45,961 nucleotides of DNA from WVXT01 sp964403285 (GTDB lineage: Bacteria > UBA6262 > WVXT01), in assembly GCA_964403285.1 (NCBI GenBank), contig CAYOFG010000012.1:1-45961 (forward strand). The letters run 5' to 3'. Below are positions 1-8,270 of the stretch, piece by piece (positions within the stretch are counted from its first letter, which is position 1; every line of letters begins with the position of its first letter). The notes beneath the pieces are model-generated. The model did not search any database and had not been told where the DNA came from. It saw only the letters and a program-made list of their open reading frames with translations. The position numbers and the translations under genes were made by a program.

Positions 1-653
1 CCAGTAACTCCAGATTGTTCCAGTTCTTTAATTCTCTTTACATCATCTAATGTGGAAATACCGCCACAGGCAATAACCGGAACTTTAACCTTCTCAGCAA
101 AAGCCTTAATCCCCTTCACGTTGGGGCCTTTCAACATTCCGTCCTTCTTTATATCGGTAAAGATTATTTTTTTCACTCCCATCTCTTCTACTCTTTTAGC
201 CAGAGTCGTCGACCGAACAGCAGTAATTTCTTTCCAGCCCCCGATGGCTACTTTCCCGCCTGTTGAGTCTATGCTTATTACAATTTTATCTCCAAACTTT
301 TTCAGCGCTTTCTTTACCGTATCTGTATCATAAATTGCAGAAGTGCCCAGGATAACTTCAGCGACGCCACCGGATAATACTCTCTTGATAGTATCCATAT
401 CTCGTATACCACCGCCCACTTCTACAGGAACATTGATACTCTCTGCAATTTTCACAATCAGCTCAAGATTCTGGATTACGCCAGAAAAGGCACCATCGAG
501 GTCGACTATGTGGAGTTTTTTCGCTCCCTGAGCCTGCCAGAGCTTCGCCACAAACACAGGGTCCTTGGAAAATATAGTCTCCTGTTCCAATTTGCCCTGA
601 ACCAGGCGAACACAATTCCCACCCCGAATATCAATAGCCGGAATAACAAGCAT
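1..653 (-). CDS. hisA: HisA, phosphoribosylformimino-5-aminoimidazole carboxamide ribotide isomerase (3' end outside window)
   Basis: Fourth-step isomerase of histidine biosynthesis, a cytoplasmic TIM barrel. I translated this frame directly, since it runs off the left edge. It opens MLVIPAIDIRGG, with the N-terminal catalytic Asp in AIDIRGG. It continues with HIVDLDGA, VEVGGGIRD and the second catalytic Asp in SIDSTGGKVAIGGW, then FTDIKKDGMLKGPN and VIACGGIS near the edge. About 217 of the usual ~240 codons are visible. The ATG follows a GGGGGG ribosome site. It is downstream of hisB, but a 251-bp palindromic repeat region separates the two. No hisH or hisF is seen; they may lie beyond the edge. 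Confidence 0.95.
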   Translation of the reverse strand, partial: MLVIPAIDIRGGNCVRLVQGKLEQETIFSKDPVFVAKLWQAQGAKKLHIVDLDGAFSGVIQNLELIVKIAESINVPVEVGGGIRDMDTIKRVLSGGVAEVILGTSAIYDTDTVKKALKKFGDKIVISIDSTGGKVAIGGWKEITAVRSTTLAKRVEEMGVKKIIFTDIKKDGMLKGPNVKGIKAFAEKVKVPVIACGGISTLDDVKRIKELEQSGVT

Positions 654-692
654 GCTCCCCCCTATAACGCCAACTTTTCCCTCCACTATTTC

Positions 693-874
693 TTAATGCG
701 AGGGGATTTGGTGTAGCGAGCATTTCTTGTAGCAGCAAAGCGTAAGCTTTGCTTCTCCGTAGGGGACGGACACAGTTTATGCCGATCTTTCTACATGCCG
801 TCCCTTCCTTTTGGGCGACCATCCCGATATATCGGGATCGCCCCTACAATGCAGAGCTTTGCTCTGCAGCTACA
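693..874. repeat. Composite palindromic element, copy 1 (hisB-hisA spacer)
   Basis: A string of hairpins: GCAAAGCGTAAGCTTTGC, a GACGG/CCGTC stem, CATCCCGATATATCGGGATC, then GCAGAGCTTTGCTCTGC. A GTAGGGG...CCCCTAC pair encloses the middle hairpins and a TGTAGC...GCTACA pair encloses the whole. It matches the elements at 16711-16864 and 29937-30064 almost module for module. The middle hairpin here has a longer loop. The first 30 bases (TTAATGCGAGGGG...) are shared only with the 16711 copy. It interrupts the his operon. Confidence 0.85.
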
Positions 875-904
875 TTTTTTATCTAGACCAGGTCCCGAGC
901 ATAT

Positions 905-1495
905 TTACAGTCGACCTTTGGTTGAAGGAATCCCCTTTAACTTTGGATTTATTTTAACCGCTTCGCGCAAGGCCACTCCAAAGCCCTTAAATATTGATTC
1001 AAAAATGTGATGGTTGTTCCTGCCATACCTTAAATTAACATGCAAAGTAATACCCGCATTAATACACAATGCTCGAAAGAAATCCTCGATTAGCTCAAAA
1101 TTGAACTCTTTGCTTTTCTTAGTATCTTTCTTAAACTTAACATTAAATGCCAAATAAGGCCTGTTGGAGATATCTAAACAGATTTCTGAAAGTGCCTCAT
1201 CCATTGGCACCAGAGAGAAACCGTAGCGAGATATTCTTTCCTTCTTTCCCAGCGCTTTCTTTATTGCCTGTCCCAGAGTGATTCCCAGGTCTTCAGTAGT
1301 GTGATGGTCATCAACGCGCACGTCACCGGAAGCTCTTATCTTCAAATCGATACAACTGAATCTAGCCACGAGTTCCAGCATATGGTTGAGAAAAGGGATT
1401 GGCGTATTTACGTCATAATTTCCTTTCCCGTCTAAATTTACCTCCAGGCGAATGCGTGTTTCCCTGGTCCTTCTATCTATCTTTGATTTTCTCAT
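905..1495 (-). CDS. hisB: HisB, imidazoleglycerol-phosphate dehydratase
   Basis: Dehydrates imidazole glycerol phosphate to imidazole acetol phosphate in histidine synthesis. The 196-aa length is typical of the monofunctional enzyme, with no fused phosphatase domain. Metal-binding motifs are present: DDHHTTEDLG near residue 62 and NNHHIFESIFKGFG near 160. The start reads MRKSKIDRRTRETRI, the usual N-terminus. It starts 16 nt after the hisD stop, so the two are co-transcribed. A repeat element follows before hisA. Confidence 0.96.
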   Translation of the reverse strand: MRKSKIDRRTRETRIRLEVNLDGKGNYDVNTPIPFLNHMLELVARFSCIDLKIRASGDVRVDDHHTTEDLGITLGQAIKKALGKKERISRYGFSLVPMDEALSEICLDISNRPYLAFNVKFKKDTKKSKEFNFELIEDFFRALCINAGITLHVNLRYGRNNHHIFESIFKGFGVALREAVKINPKLKGIPSTKGRL

Positions 1496-1511
1496 TTTAC
1501 CTCCAACATTG

Positions 1512-2696
1512 TTACTTTTGCAGTCTTACCTTTATTGACTCCGCGTGGCTTGCCAGTCCTTCCACTTCTGCAAAATTGATTATATTCCGAGCCGAACTTC
1601 TCAAACCTTTCTCCGAACACGCTACTACTACCATTCTTTTCAAAAAATCTTTGACCGACAGTCCGGAAGAGAATCTCGCGCTACCCCCTGTGGGCAAAAC
1701 ATGGCTTGGCCCTGCATAATAGTCACCAATGGCAACGGGAGACCATCTGCCAAGAAATATTTCTCCTGCATTCTTTATCTCAGGTAAAATTCTTTCTGGC
1801 TTCTCTATCAGGATTTCCAGATGTTCCGGAGCGAACTCGTTGGCAAGGCGTACAGCTTCCTTTATACTCCCTACCCACATTAGGTTGATTCCTTTTCTTC
1901 TTATTTTTATTTTCTTCTGAACAATATTTTTTATTCTTCTTGAAGTAGTGATTAACCGGGCTGTGGCACCTCCGCCGTGTTCTGCCTGCGCCAATAGGTC
2001 GGATACTATATAGTCAGGATCGGCACTCCCGTCAGCAATAATCAGTATTTCCGAAGGACCAGCCAGCATATCAATTCCTACGTCGCCAAAAAGAAGTCTC
2101 TTGGCAGTAGTAACATATACATTTCCCGGACCCACAATCTTATCCACTCTGGGAATAGTCTCAGTTCCACAAGCAAAAGCAGCAATTGCCTGGGCGCCGC
2201 CAACTCTATAGATTTCCTCCACTCCGCATATCCGGGCAGTCACCAAGACCTCAGAACTCAACTTCCCGGGAGGGGAAGCCATGGCAATCCTGTCAACCCC
2301 GGCTACTTTTGCCGGTACTATGGTCATCAACACCGAAGAGGGATAAGCAAATTTTCCTCCTGGCACATAGACTCCCACTTTCTCAATAGGATGCCAGATC
2401 TCAAGAAAACGAATCCCTTTTAAAGCGGACGTTGAGAATTGCCGACTTTTTCTTATAATTTGCCTGTATTCACCAACGTGGAATTTCTCTATATTTTTCT
2501 TTGCTCTCTTTATCAACCTGATAAAATTTAAGCCAACCTTCTGGAAAGCCCTGTCCATCTCTCTTCTTTTCACTCTCAGTTCGGCTGGCTTAAGAACAAG
2601 ACCATCGTATTTCCTGGTATAGAAGAGTAAAGCTTTGTCGCCTTGATTCTTCACCCTGTCTATAATCTTTCTAACTTTTTTCTCTACTGTTGTCAA
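1512..2696 (-). CDS. hisD: HisD, histidinol dehydrogenase (short N-terminus, TTG start)
   Basis: Zn enzyme that oxidises L-histidinol to histidine in two NAD-dependent steps. Family motifs are clear: VGVYVPGG, VGPGNVYVTTAKR, DMLAGPSEIL, LLAQAEHG, FAPEHLEI and GPSHVLPTGG. The frame begins at TTG (2696), because a TAA lies two codons upstream. This gives 394 aa, about 25-35 residues short of most HisD. AAGGAG lies 12 nt upstream of the TTG. An overlapping reading frame just upstream (GTG at 2743) encodes a segment that resembles the missing N-terminus and ends at a TGA overlapping the TTG. A one-base deletion is therefore possible (see findings). Confidence 0.93.
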   Translation of the reverse strand: MTTVEKKVRKIIDRVKNQGDKALLFYTRKYDGLVLKPAELRVKRREMDRAFQKVGLNFIRLIKRAKKNIEKFHVGEYRQIIRKSRQFSTSALKGIRFLEIWHPIEKVGVYVPGGKFAYPSSVLMTIVPAKVAGVDRIAMASPPGKLSSEVLVTARICGVEEIYRVGGAQAIAAFACGTETIPRVDKIVGPGNVYVTTAKRLLFGDVGIDMLAGPSEILIIADGSADPDYIVSDLLAQAEHGGGATARLITTSRRIKNIVQKKIKIRRKGINLMWVGSIKEAVRLANEFAPEHLEILIEKPERILPEIKNAGEIFLGRWSPVAIGDYYAGPSHVLPTGGSARFSSGLSVKDFLKRMVVVACSEKGLRSSARNIINFAEVEGLASHAESIKVRLQK

Positions 2697-2771
2697 ACCT
2701 TATCCCTACTCCTTTCCAGTGTAGATTCTCTCTCCAAGGACACTAAAAGATAGTTTGTGAAAAGCTATTGG

Positions 2772-2915
2772 AATTTGAGCCAAAAAACGAGGACGACCTT
2801 TTCTCTTTCAAGCAAAAATTTGTTCGAACCCCGATTTATTGGGGTGAGTTTATTTTTGCGCCCTACAGAGTCCGAAGTTTTTTGACGTTAAGAAATTCCT
2901 CAGCGATGAACGAAC
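2772..2915. repeat. Family-B intergenic repeat, copy 1 (murA-hisD spacer)
   Basis: Imperfect match, about 145 bp, to 19163-19312. Shared stretches in the same order include ACGAGG/ATGAGG with CGAC, CAAGCA, TGTTCGA, CCGATTTAT, GAGTTT, GCGCCCT, CCGAAGTTTT and AAGGAAATT-like ends. It carries a small hairpin, CCCCGATTTATTGGGG. No gene is visible in the 233-bp spacer. Confidence 0.6.
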
Positions 2916-2929
2916 TATCTTTTAATGTC

Positions 2930-4183
2930 TTATTCTTTTATTCTTTTTATTCTCGCTCCCAAACGCCGCAACTTCTTCTCGATATCTTCGTAACCCCGGT
3001 CAAGGTGGTTAACTCCAAATATCTCAGTTTTTCCTTCTGCAGCCAGAGCTGCAAGAATCAATGCTGCCGAAGCTCTCAAGTCCGTAGCTATTACGGGAGC
3101 ACCACTGAGCTTAGGGACGCCTTTAACAATTGCGCTAGTACCTTTAACCTGAATATTGGAACCCATCCTTTGCAGTTCACCAACATGAAGAAATCTATTC
3201 TCAAATACAGTTTCTGTAATTATACTGGTACCTTTAGTGAGACTCATCAATACCATCCATTGCGCCTGCATATCGGTAGGAAAGCCGGGATAAGGAATTG
3301 TCTCAATATCTGTCGCCCTGAGATTTTTTCCTGAGGTAACTTTAATTTCTTTATTATTTAAGGTAATTTTTGCTCCTGCTTCTCTAAGTTTAGTTATCAC
3401 TGCTTCCAGGTGCTCGGAGTCTGCTCCCCGAATAGTTACATTCCCTCCGGTGACTGCTGCTGCCACCATAAATGTACCTGTCTCTATTCGGTCAGGAATA
3501 ACCTCATAAACCGTGCCAGAAAGTACATTTACGCCTTCGATTTCAATAATATTCGTCCCTGCGCCTTTAATTTTAGCTCCCATCTTATTCAAAAACCTGG
3601 CCAGGTCCCTAATTTCAGGTTCGGAAGCAGCATTTTCTATGACTGTTCTTCCTTTAGCTCTAGTTGCCGCCATCATCAAATTTTCTGTTGCCCCCACACT
3701 GGGAAAATCTAAATATATATTTGCTCCGTGGAGTCTGGGAGCATCCAGCTGCACGTATCCTCTCTCCAAACTTACCTTTGCTCCCAGTTTCCTAAAACCC
3801 TGGAGATGTAGATTGATGGGCCGCGCCCCGATAGCGCATCCGCCGGGCAAAGAGGCTCTCACCCGACCGAGCCTTCCCAGGAGAGGACCCATTACCAGGA
3901 TAGAAGCTCTCATCTTTTTTACCAACTCATAGGGGGCTTCACTATCCAGTCTATATGTAGAAGAAATTCTTATCTTTTTATTATCGTGAGAGATTTTTTT
4001 TCCTAAAATCCTCAATAACGCCAAAATCGTCTCCACATCCTGGAGATGAGGCACGTTCTTCACCACGCAATCCTCATCTGTCAAAAGCGTAGCGACCAGT
4101 ATTGGCAAGGAGGCATTTTTGGAACCACTGATTTTCACTATACCGGAAAGTTTCTTTCCCCCAGTAATGAGAATCTTTTCCAC
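2930..4183 (-). CDS. murA: MurA, UDP-N-acetylglucosamine 1-carboxyvinyltransferase
   Basis: First committed step of peptidoglycan synthesis: transfers enolpyruvate from PEP to UDP-GlcNAc in the cytoplasm. The 417 aa match the family. Lys22 lies in KISGSKNASLP. The catalytic cysteine is present (Cys116 in LPGGCAIGARP), so the fosfomycin-sensitive form is predicted. The Asp-containing YPGFPTDMQAQWM motif and an Arg-rich C-terminus follow. The start is GTG at 4183, with AAGGGGGAG ahead. It lies 11 nt after the prmC stop, in an operon with prfA and prmC upstream and hisD downstream. Confidence 0.97.
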   Translation of the reverse strand: MEKILITGGKKLSGIVKISGSKNASLPILVATLLTDEDCVVKNVPHLQDVETILALLRILGKKISHDNKKIRISSTYRLDSEAPYELVKKMRASILVMGPLLGRLGRVRASLPGGCAIGARPINLHLQGFRKLGAKVSLERGYVQLDAPRLHGANIYLDFPSVGATENLMMAATRAKGRTVIENAASEPEIRDLARFLNKMGAKIKGAGTNIIEIEGVNVLSGTVYEVIPDRIETGTFMVAAAVTGGNVTIRGADSEHLEAVITKLREAGAKITLNNKEIKVTSGKNLRATDIETIPYPGFPTDMQAQWMVLMSLTKGTSIITETVFENRFLHVGELQRMGSNIQVKGTSAIVKGVPKLSGAPVIATDLRASAALILAALAAEGKTEIFGVNHLDRGYEDIEKKLRRLGARIKRIKE

Positions 4184-4194
4184 TTTCTCCCCCT

Positions 4195-5124
4195 TTAAGG
4201 CTCCTCTCTCGTATCTAAAAATCTTGCTTTCTGGGCTACAACCACTCTGTCCAGTCCGGCGTAGTCTTTAACTAATTGTGGCGGATAGAACCGTTTTTCT
4301 TTATTGATAAGATTCACTACTGCTTTCCCTTGATAATCTCCGATTTCCATAATTAAATAGCCACCAGATGCCAAATATTTTGAAGCTTCGGGTATTATAC
4401 GCTGATAGAAGTTTAGACCCTTATCTCCTCCTTCCAATGCGCAAATAGGCTCTTTCTTAATCTCAGGTGGAAGCAGAACTAAGTCTTTTGACTTAACATA
4501 AGGAGGATTACTCACCACAAAATCTACTGCTAAATTTGAGTTAAGCTTTTTTAAGGGGTTGAACAGATCCCCTAAAAGAAATTCTATCTTTTCTTCAACA
4601 TTATGAAACTTTGCATTCTTCCGAGCCACCTGTATAGCGCCTGCACTTATGTCCGTAGCATAAATTTTACACGCTGGGATATTTTGGGCAAGACTTACGG
4701 CGATATTCCCGCTCCCGGTGCAAAGGTCTACAACGGTCAGAGAATCACCTCTCCCTGAATTATGACCTCTTGAATTCTTAATATCTTGCATCTTCTCTAT
4801 CACCTTTTCTACCAGTATCTCTGTCTCTGGCCTGGGAATTAAAACATCTTTATTCAAAAAAAACTTCAGTCCCATAAATTCCTTATAGCCGATAATAAAG
4901 GCTACAGGCTCGCGCCTCACCCTTCTTGCAATTGATTTGTCATAAGCACACAACTGCTTATCAGTTAACTGGCAATCAAGATTCAAATATATTTCCAACC
5001 GCTCTATTTTCAAAACGTGCGCCAGCAAAACTTCAGCATCAATCCGTGCCTCCGGTATTCCTTTTCTTCTAAGGTACCTGGTAGTTTTATCCAGAATTTC
5101 AGAAACTGTACACTGCTTAATCAA
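4195..5124 (-). CDS. prmC: PrmC, peptide chain release factor N5-glutamine methyltransferase
   Basis: Methylates the GGQ glutamine of release factors, using SAM. The N-terminal helical domain (about residues 1-75) ends in VAFIIGYKEFMG. The Rossmann methyltransferase domain has DLCTGSGNIAVSLA at 133-146 and the catalytic NPPY at 206-209. The TTG start (5124) overlaps the prfA stop by 8 nt, so translation is probably coupled to that of its substrate. The 309 aa are slightly longer than usual; a hydrophilic insert near residues 115-129 (KNSRGHNSGRGDS) accounts for part of this. Confidence 0.96.
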   Translation of the reverse strand: MIKQCTVSEILDKTTRYLRRKGIPEARIDAEVLLAHVLKIERLEIYLNLDCQLTDKQLCAYDKSIARRVRREPVAFIIGYKEFMGLKFFLNKDVLIPRPETEILVEKVIEKMQDIKNSRGHNSGRGDSLTVVDLCTGSGNIAVSLAQNIPACKIYATDISAGAIQVARKNAKFHNVEEKIEFLLGDLFNPLKKLNSNLAVDFVVSNPPYVKSKDLVLLPPEIKKEPICALEGGDKGLNFYQRIIPEASKYLASGGYLIMEIGDYQGKAVVNLINKEKRFYPPQLVKDYAGLDRVVVAQKARFLDTREEP

Positions 5125-6196
5125 TTTGCCCTCGACTTTTTTCTCTAAATTCCTGCTCTTGAAAAGCTTCTCTTAATTTTTCAATAACCCGATTAAGGTT
5201 TCCCGCCATAATATCATTGAGATTATGTTGCGTTAAGCCTATTCTATGATCGGTTAGTCGGTCCTGAGGAAAATTGTAAGTCCTTATCTTTTCACTGCGA
5301 TCCCCGGTACCAACCTGTTGTCTCCTCTTTGCTGACAGAGCGCGGTCTTCTTCTTGTCGAATTTCTGCCAGGAGCCTCGCCCGTAAGACTTTCATTGCCT
5401 TAGCTTTATTCTTTAACTGGGACCTTTCATCCTGGCATTGAGCTATCAGTCCTGTAGGAAGATGAGTAATCCTCACTGCTGAGTAGGTAGTGTTTACACT
5501 CTGGCCTCCTTTTCCAGAGGAACAGAATGTATCTATTCTTAAGTCATTGGGATCTATTTTTACTTCAACTTCTTTCGCCTCTGGCATAACGGCTACGGTT
5601 ACTGCTGAGGTATGAATTCTACCGCTGGCCTCTGTCACCGGTACCCGTTGCACCCTGTGAACCCCTCCCTCATATTGAAAATCACCATAAGCACCTTTCC
5701 CTTCTATGCCAAAAACGACCTCTTTAAAACCACCCAGTTCCGTAGGGTGAGAGTCTAAAATTTCTACCTTAAAACCTTTTTTTTGAGCAAACCGGCTATA
5801 CATTCGAAACAGGTCACCAGCAAATAGAGCTGCCTCCTTTCCTCCTGTTCCCGCCCGGATCTCCATGATAATATTCTTTTCTTTATCCACATCAGGAGCG
5901 ACAAGTAATAATTTTAGTTCCTTCTCCACTTCTTTCCTTTTTATGGCAAGGTCTGCCAGTTCCTTCTTTGCCAGTTTCACAAGTTCTTCATCTTCGCTCA
6001 TCAGAACTTCCTGGGTGGAAGAGATTCTTTTTTCAAGATTTTCAAATTCTCTAAATTTATTAACAATCGGTTGTTTATCTGCCAGTTCTTTCGCATATTT
6101 TTGGAAGATTTCTTTATTAGAAATCACTTTAGGGTCGCTAAGCAATCTTTCCAATTCCTGAAAGCGCGTCTCAATGATTTGTAGTTTCTTTATCAC
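5117..6196 (-). CDS. prfA: PrfA, peptide chain release factor 1
   Basis: Recognises UAA/UAG stop codons and triggers peptide release. The 359 aa are standard. The codon-recognition tripeptide is PVT at 186-188, fitting the RF1 PxT pattern and not the SPF of RF2. The hydrolysis motif GGQ is at 230-232 (SGKGGQSVNTT). The start is GTG at 6196. It sits 15 nt after chrA and overlaps prmC. Confidence 0.97.
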   Translation of the reverse strand: MIKKLQIIETRFQELERLLSDPKVISNKEIFQKYAKELADKQPIVNKFREFENLEKRISSTQEVLMSEDEELVKLAKKELADLAIKRKEVEKELKLLLVAPDVDKEKNIIMEIRAGTGGKEAALFAGDLFRMYSRFAQKKGFKVEILDSHPTELGGFKEVVFGIEGKGAYGDFQYEGGVHRVQRVPVTEASGRIHTSAVTVAVMPEAKEVEVKIDPNDLRIDTFCSSGKGGQSVNTTYSAVRITHLPTGLIAQCQDERSQLKNKAKAMKVLRARLLAEIRQEEDRALSAKRRQQVGTGDRSEKIRTYNFPQDRLTDHRIGLTQHNLNDIMAGNLNRVIEKLREAFQEQEFREKSRGQID

Positions 6197-6211
6197 CTTA
6201 ACCCTCCGTTC

Positions 6212-6733
6212 TCAGTATATCAACAATCCTAACATTCCACAAAGAATGATCAACCATACGGGATGTAATTTTAAATAAAGCACAGCAAGAAATACTAAGG
6301 TGGCAATAACGCCAGCTTTCCAGTCAATAATCATCCCACCTTTGGCCAAACTGACCAGTGCTGCCGCAATAAGACCAATTACTGCAGGCCGAATACCTCG
6401 CAAAGTCGCCTCTACCCGTGGGTGAGTTATATAATTATAAAAAAATGCAGCAATAAGTAGAATAACCAAGAATGCGGGTAAAACTACGCCAACGGTAGCG
6501 AATAATGCTCCCCAGAAGCCAGCAACTTTGTAACCGATAAATGTAGCTGAGTTTATAGCGATTGGTCCAGGTGTCATCTCAGCAATAGCCAGAATATCAA
6601 TAAACTCCTTTGGTGTTACCCAGTTCCTCATCTCGATAATTTCTTTTTGCACCAGAGGAATTGCGGCATAACCGCCGCCAAACATGAAAAAGCCAATCTT
6701 TAGAAAAGTCAGGAAAAGTTTAATGTATAGCAT
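6212..6733 (-). CDS. chrA: ChrA-type chromate transporter, short single-domain form
   Basis: CHR-family inner-membrane protein. One CHR domain is present, with the signatures FLKIGFFMFGGGYAAIPL, EMTPGPIAINSATF and GYKVAGFWGAL, followed by hydrophobic segments to the C-terminus. I start it at MLYIKLFLTF (6733), which has GGGGAA upstream and overlaps the DUF1385 end by 14 nt; an upstream in-frame Met is read-through of that gene. At 173 aa it is a half-size protein. Such proteins usually act as pairs, but no partner gene is seen beside it. Substrate (chromate, sulfate or other anion) is unknown. Confidence 0.88.
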   Translation of the reverse strand: MLYIKLFLTFLKIGFFMFGGGYAAIPLVQKEIIEMRNWVTPKEFIDILAIAEMTPGPIAINSATFIGYKVAGFWGALFATVGVVLPAFLVILLIAAFFYNYITHPRVEATLRGIRPAVIGLIAAALVSLAKGGMIIDWKAGVIATLVFLAVLYLKLHPVWLIILCGMLGLLIY

Positions 6734-7637
6734 CAGATTCCCCTTTTTCAGCCTCGAGAACTCCCCGCAGGGCTGCCAAAGCCACCTCAATCTGTCCCTC
6801 CGAAGGTTCCCTTGTAGTTAGCCTCTGCAACCACAAATTGGGAGCAATGAGAAATTTAACCAGTGTATGAGTTCTAAACCTGGCAAGCAATTTTATTGTT
6901 TCATAAGCAATACCCGCAATGAAAGGTAACAGTGCCAGTCTCATCAGGAACTTTCCCAGAATTGTAGCCGGTCTGAAAAGTGAAAATACAAAAATTGCCA
7001 GCACCATCACCACTAACAAGAAACTCGTGCCACAGCGAGGATGCAGGATAGTATACTTTCGGGCATTTTCCATCTTTAACTCACTGCCAGCCTCATAAAC
7101 ATAAGCTGCTTTATGTTCAGCACCATGATATTGAAATATTCTCCGGATATCTTTAAGAAAAGATATCGCCAAAATATATAAAAGAAAAATGGAAATTCTA
7201 ATTGCTCCATCAACTAAATTAAAAAGAAAAGGACTTTCAAACGTCAATACCTCACGTCGCAGATATTCTGTAATCCCCAGTGGCAAAACGAAGAAAAGAA
7301 AAAGTCCCGCTACCAAGGAGAAAATCACCGTGCCCACTAACATCCAGGGATTAAACTTAAATTTTTCCCCGCGCCGGTTAGTATCTTTCTCTATGTCTTC
7401 CCGGGAGAAAACATCTGCAGAATATGTCAGACTTTTTATACCAATTACCAATGTGTCGAAGAGGACAAATACTCCTCTGACGAGAGGGACTTTCGAGAAA
7501 AATAGTTTCTCCGCCCATTTGCTTTTTGCTTCCTTCTTTACTATAATCTCTCCATCTTTGGAACGCAAAGCAATGGCATAGTAGTGAGGGGAACTCATCA
7601 TTACCCCTTCAATTACTGCCTGACCACCGATATTCAT
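6720..7637 (-). CDS. DUF1385 (YqhQ-like) membrane protein
   Basis: Conserved membrane protein of unknown exact role, often annotated as metal-dependent. The 305 aa start at the family hallmark MNIGGQAVIEGVMM. Later come KVPLVRGVFVLFD, YHGAEHKAAYVYEAG and LHPRCGTSFLL, with conserved His/Cys residues, and about four to five hydrophobic segments (near residues 96-125, 145-165, 205-230, 235-250). In many bacteria this gene sits near rpmE and prfA, as here. The ATG start is at 7637. Its upstream region holds the rpmE terminator. Confidence 0.88.
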   Translation of the reverse strand: MNIGGQAVIEGVMMSSPHYYAIALRSKDGEIIVKKEAKSKWAEKLFFSKVPLVRGVFVLFDTLVIGIKSLTYSADVFSREDIEKDTNRRGEKFKFNPWMLVGTVIFSLVAGLFLFFVLPLGITEYLRREVLTFESPFLFNLVDGAIRISIFLLYILAISFLKDIRRIFQYHGAEHKAAYVYEAGSELKMENARKYTILHPRCGTSFLLVVMVLAIFVFSLFRPATILGKFLMRLALLPFIAGIAYETIKLLARFRTHTLVKFLIAPNLWLQRLTTREPSEGQIEVALAALRGVLEAEKGESDAIH

Positions 7638-7668
7638 ATATAACTCTCAATCTCGGTTAAAACCCCAT

Positions 7669-7697
7669 TAAAAAAGATACCCCGCTTTCCGGGGCTC
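7669..7697 (-). terminator. Rho-independent terminator after rpmE
   Basis: On the minus strand CCCCG-GAAAG-CGGGG forms a 5-bp GC stem followed by ATCTTTTTT. It lies 58 nt after the rpmE stop and just before DUF1385, separating the two transcripts at least in part. Confidence 0.75.
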
Positions 7698-7754
7698 TTA
7701 TCAACCGGGCTAGAATATCCTTCCGGATTCCCACCCGGATTCACCATATTTTAG

Positions 7755-8030
7755 CTATGTAGACTTCTTCTTTACTTTCTTTTTACTAACTACCTTCTTA
7801 GTTTTTGGTTTTGTCCGCACTGTCTTTCCATCTGTTCTGGTATATCGCTGCTTAAACTTTTCCACCCTCCCTGCTGTATCCACTAATTTTTGCTTTCCTG
7901 TAAAAAACGGGTGGCAAGCAGAACATATCTCCACACGAATATTCTTCACTGTTGAGCGAGTATGTATCACGTTCCCGCAGGCGCAAGTAATTGTCGTTTC
8001 GAAATATTTGGGGTGTATTTCCTCTTTCAT
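7755..8030 (-). CDS. rpmE: Ribosomal protein bL31 (zinc-binding form)
   Basis: Large-subunit protein L31. The 91 aa begin MKEEIHPKYFETTITCACG. The zinc ligands of the C+ form are present: C16 and C18 in CAC, and C37 and C40 in CSAC. HPFFTGKQKLVDTAGRVEKF is the classic core. After residue 65 there is a 26-residue Lys/Thr-rich tail (RTKPKTKK, SKKKVKKKST), longer than in most bL31 and likely bound to rRNA. AAGGAG lies 9 nt ahead of the ATG. It has its own promoter and terminator, so it is a single-gene unit. Confidence 0.97.
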   Translation of the reverse strand: MKEEIHPKYFETTITCACGNVIHTRSTVKNIRVEICSACHPFFTGKQKLVDTAGRVEKFKQRYTRTDGKTVRTKPKTKKVVSKKKVKKKST

Positions 8031-8081
8031 TTCCCGTTTCTCCTTTTCATCAAGATATTCTATAATGATGCTTTTCCTCCT

Positions 8082-8152
8082 CCGATGAAATCGGAGACTC
8101 CACGCAGACCAGTCTTATCTTTAATTGTAGTAAACTAAGTTACTTCTGTCAA
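8082..8152 (-). promoter_or_regulatory. rpmE promoter and leader hairpin
   Basis: TTGACA at 8147-8152 and TACAAT at 8124-8129 are spaced by 17 nt. The leader then carries the hairpin TCCGAT-TTC-ATCGGA (8082-8106 region) before the rpmE ribosome site. The -35 lies right at the end of the upstream small ORF. Confidence 0.7.
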
Positions 8153-8153
8153 A

Positions 8154-8246
8154 CTAACTTTTCCTCTTATGACGCATCTTTCTCAGGAATTTTTTCCGCT
8201 TGTGAGTGCGGATTTTCTGCAATTTGCGCCTTCTCCCTTTAGGCAT
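8154..8246 (-). CDS. 30-aa basic protein, AURKAIP1/COX24 (mS38-like) domain
   Basis: Very short ORF found by reading the tyrS-rpmE gap. It starts MPKGRRRKLQKIRTH and ends RKMRHKRKS; 18 of its 30 residues are K or R. The KIRTHKRKKFLRK pattern matches short bacterial proteins of the COX24/AURKAIP1 family, which includes mitochondrial ribosomal protein mS38, so a ribosomal role is plausible. AAGGAG lies 9 nt before the chosen ATG; another ATG three codons upstream is too close to it. It starts 24 nt after the tyrS stop, in the same direction, and is followed by the rpmE promoter. Confidence 0.8.
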   Translation of the reverse strand: MPKGRRRKLQKIRTHKRKKFLRKMRHKRKS

Positions 8247-8270
8247 TTTCTTCATCTCCTTTTAATTAGT

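Noticed and set aside
740..765. GCAAAGC motif in composite elements as further GEMM riboswitches
   Set aside because: It is only one arm of a GCAAAGC/GCTTTGC hairpin; the other GEMM parts (GACGCAAAGCC context, GGTTGCC end) are missing.
2768..3334. 188-codon plus-strand ORF
   Set aside because: Antisense to murA and a repeat; no ribosome site or motif.
7735..7840. Frameshift or extension in rpmE because of the long Lys-rich tail
   Set aside because: The frame is continuous to a normal stop and a terminator follows; basic tails on ribosomal proteins are common.
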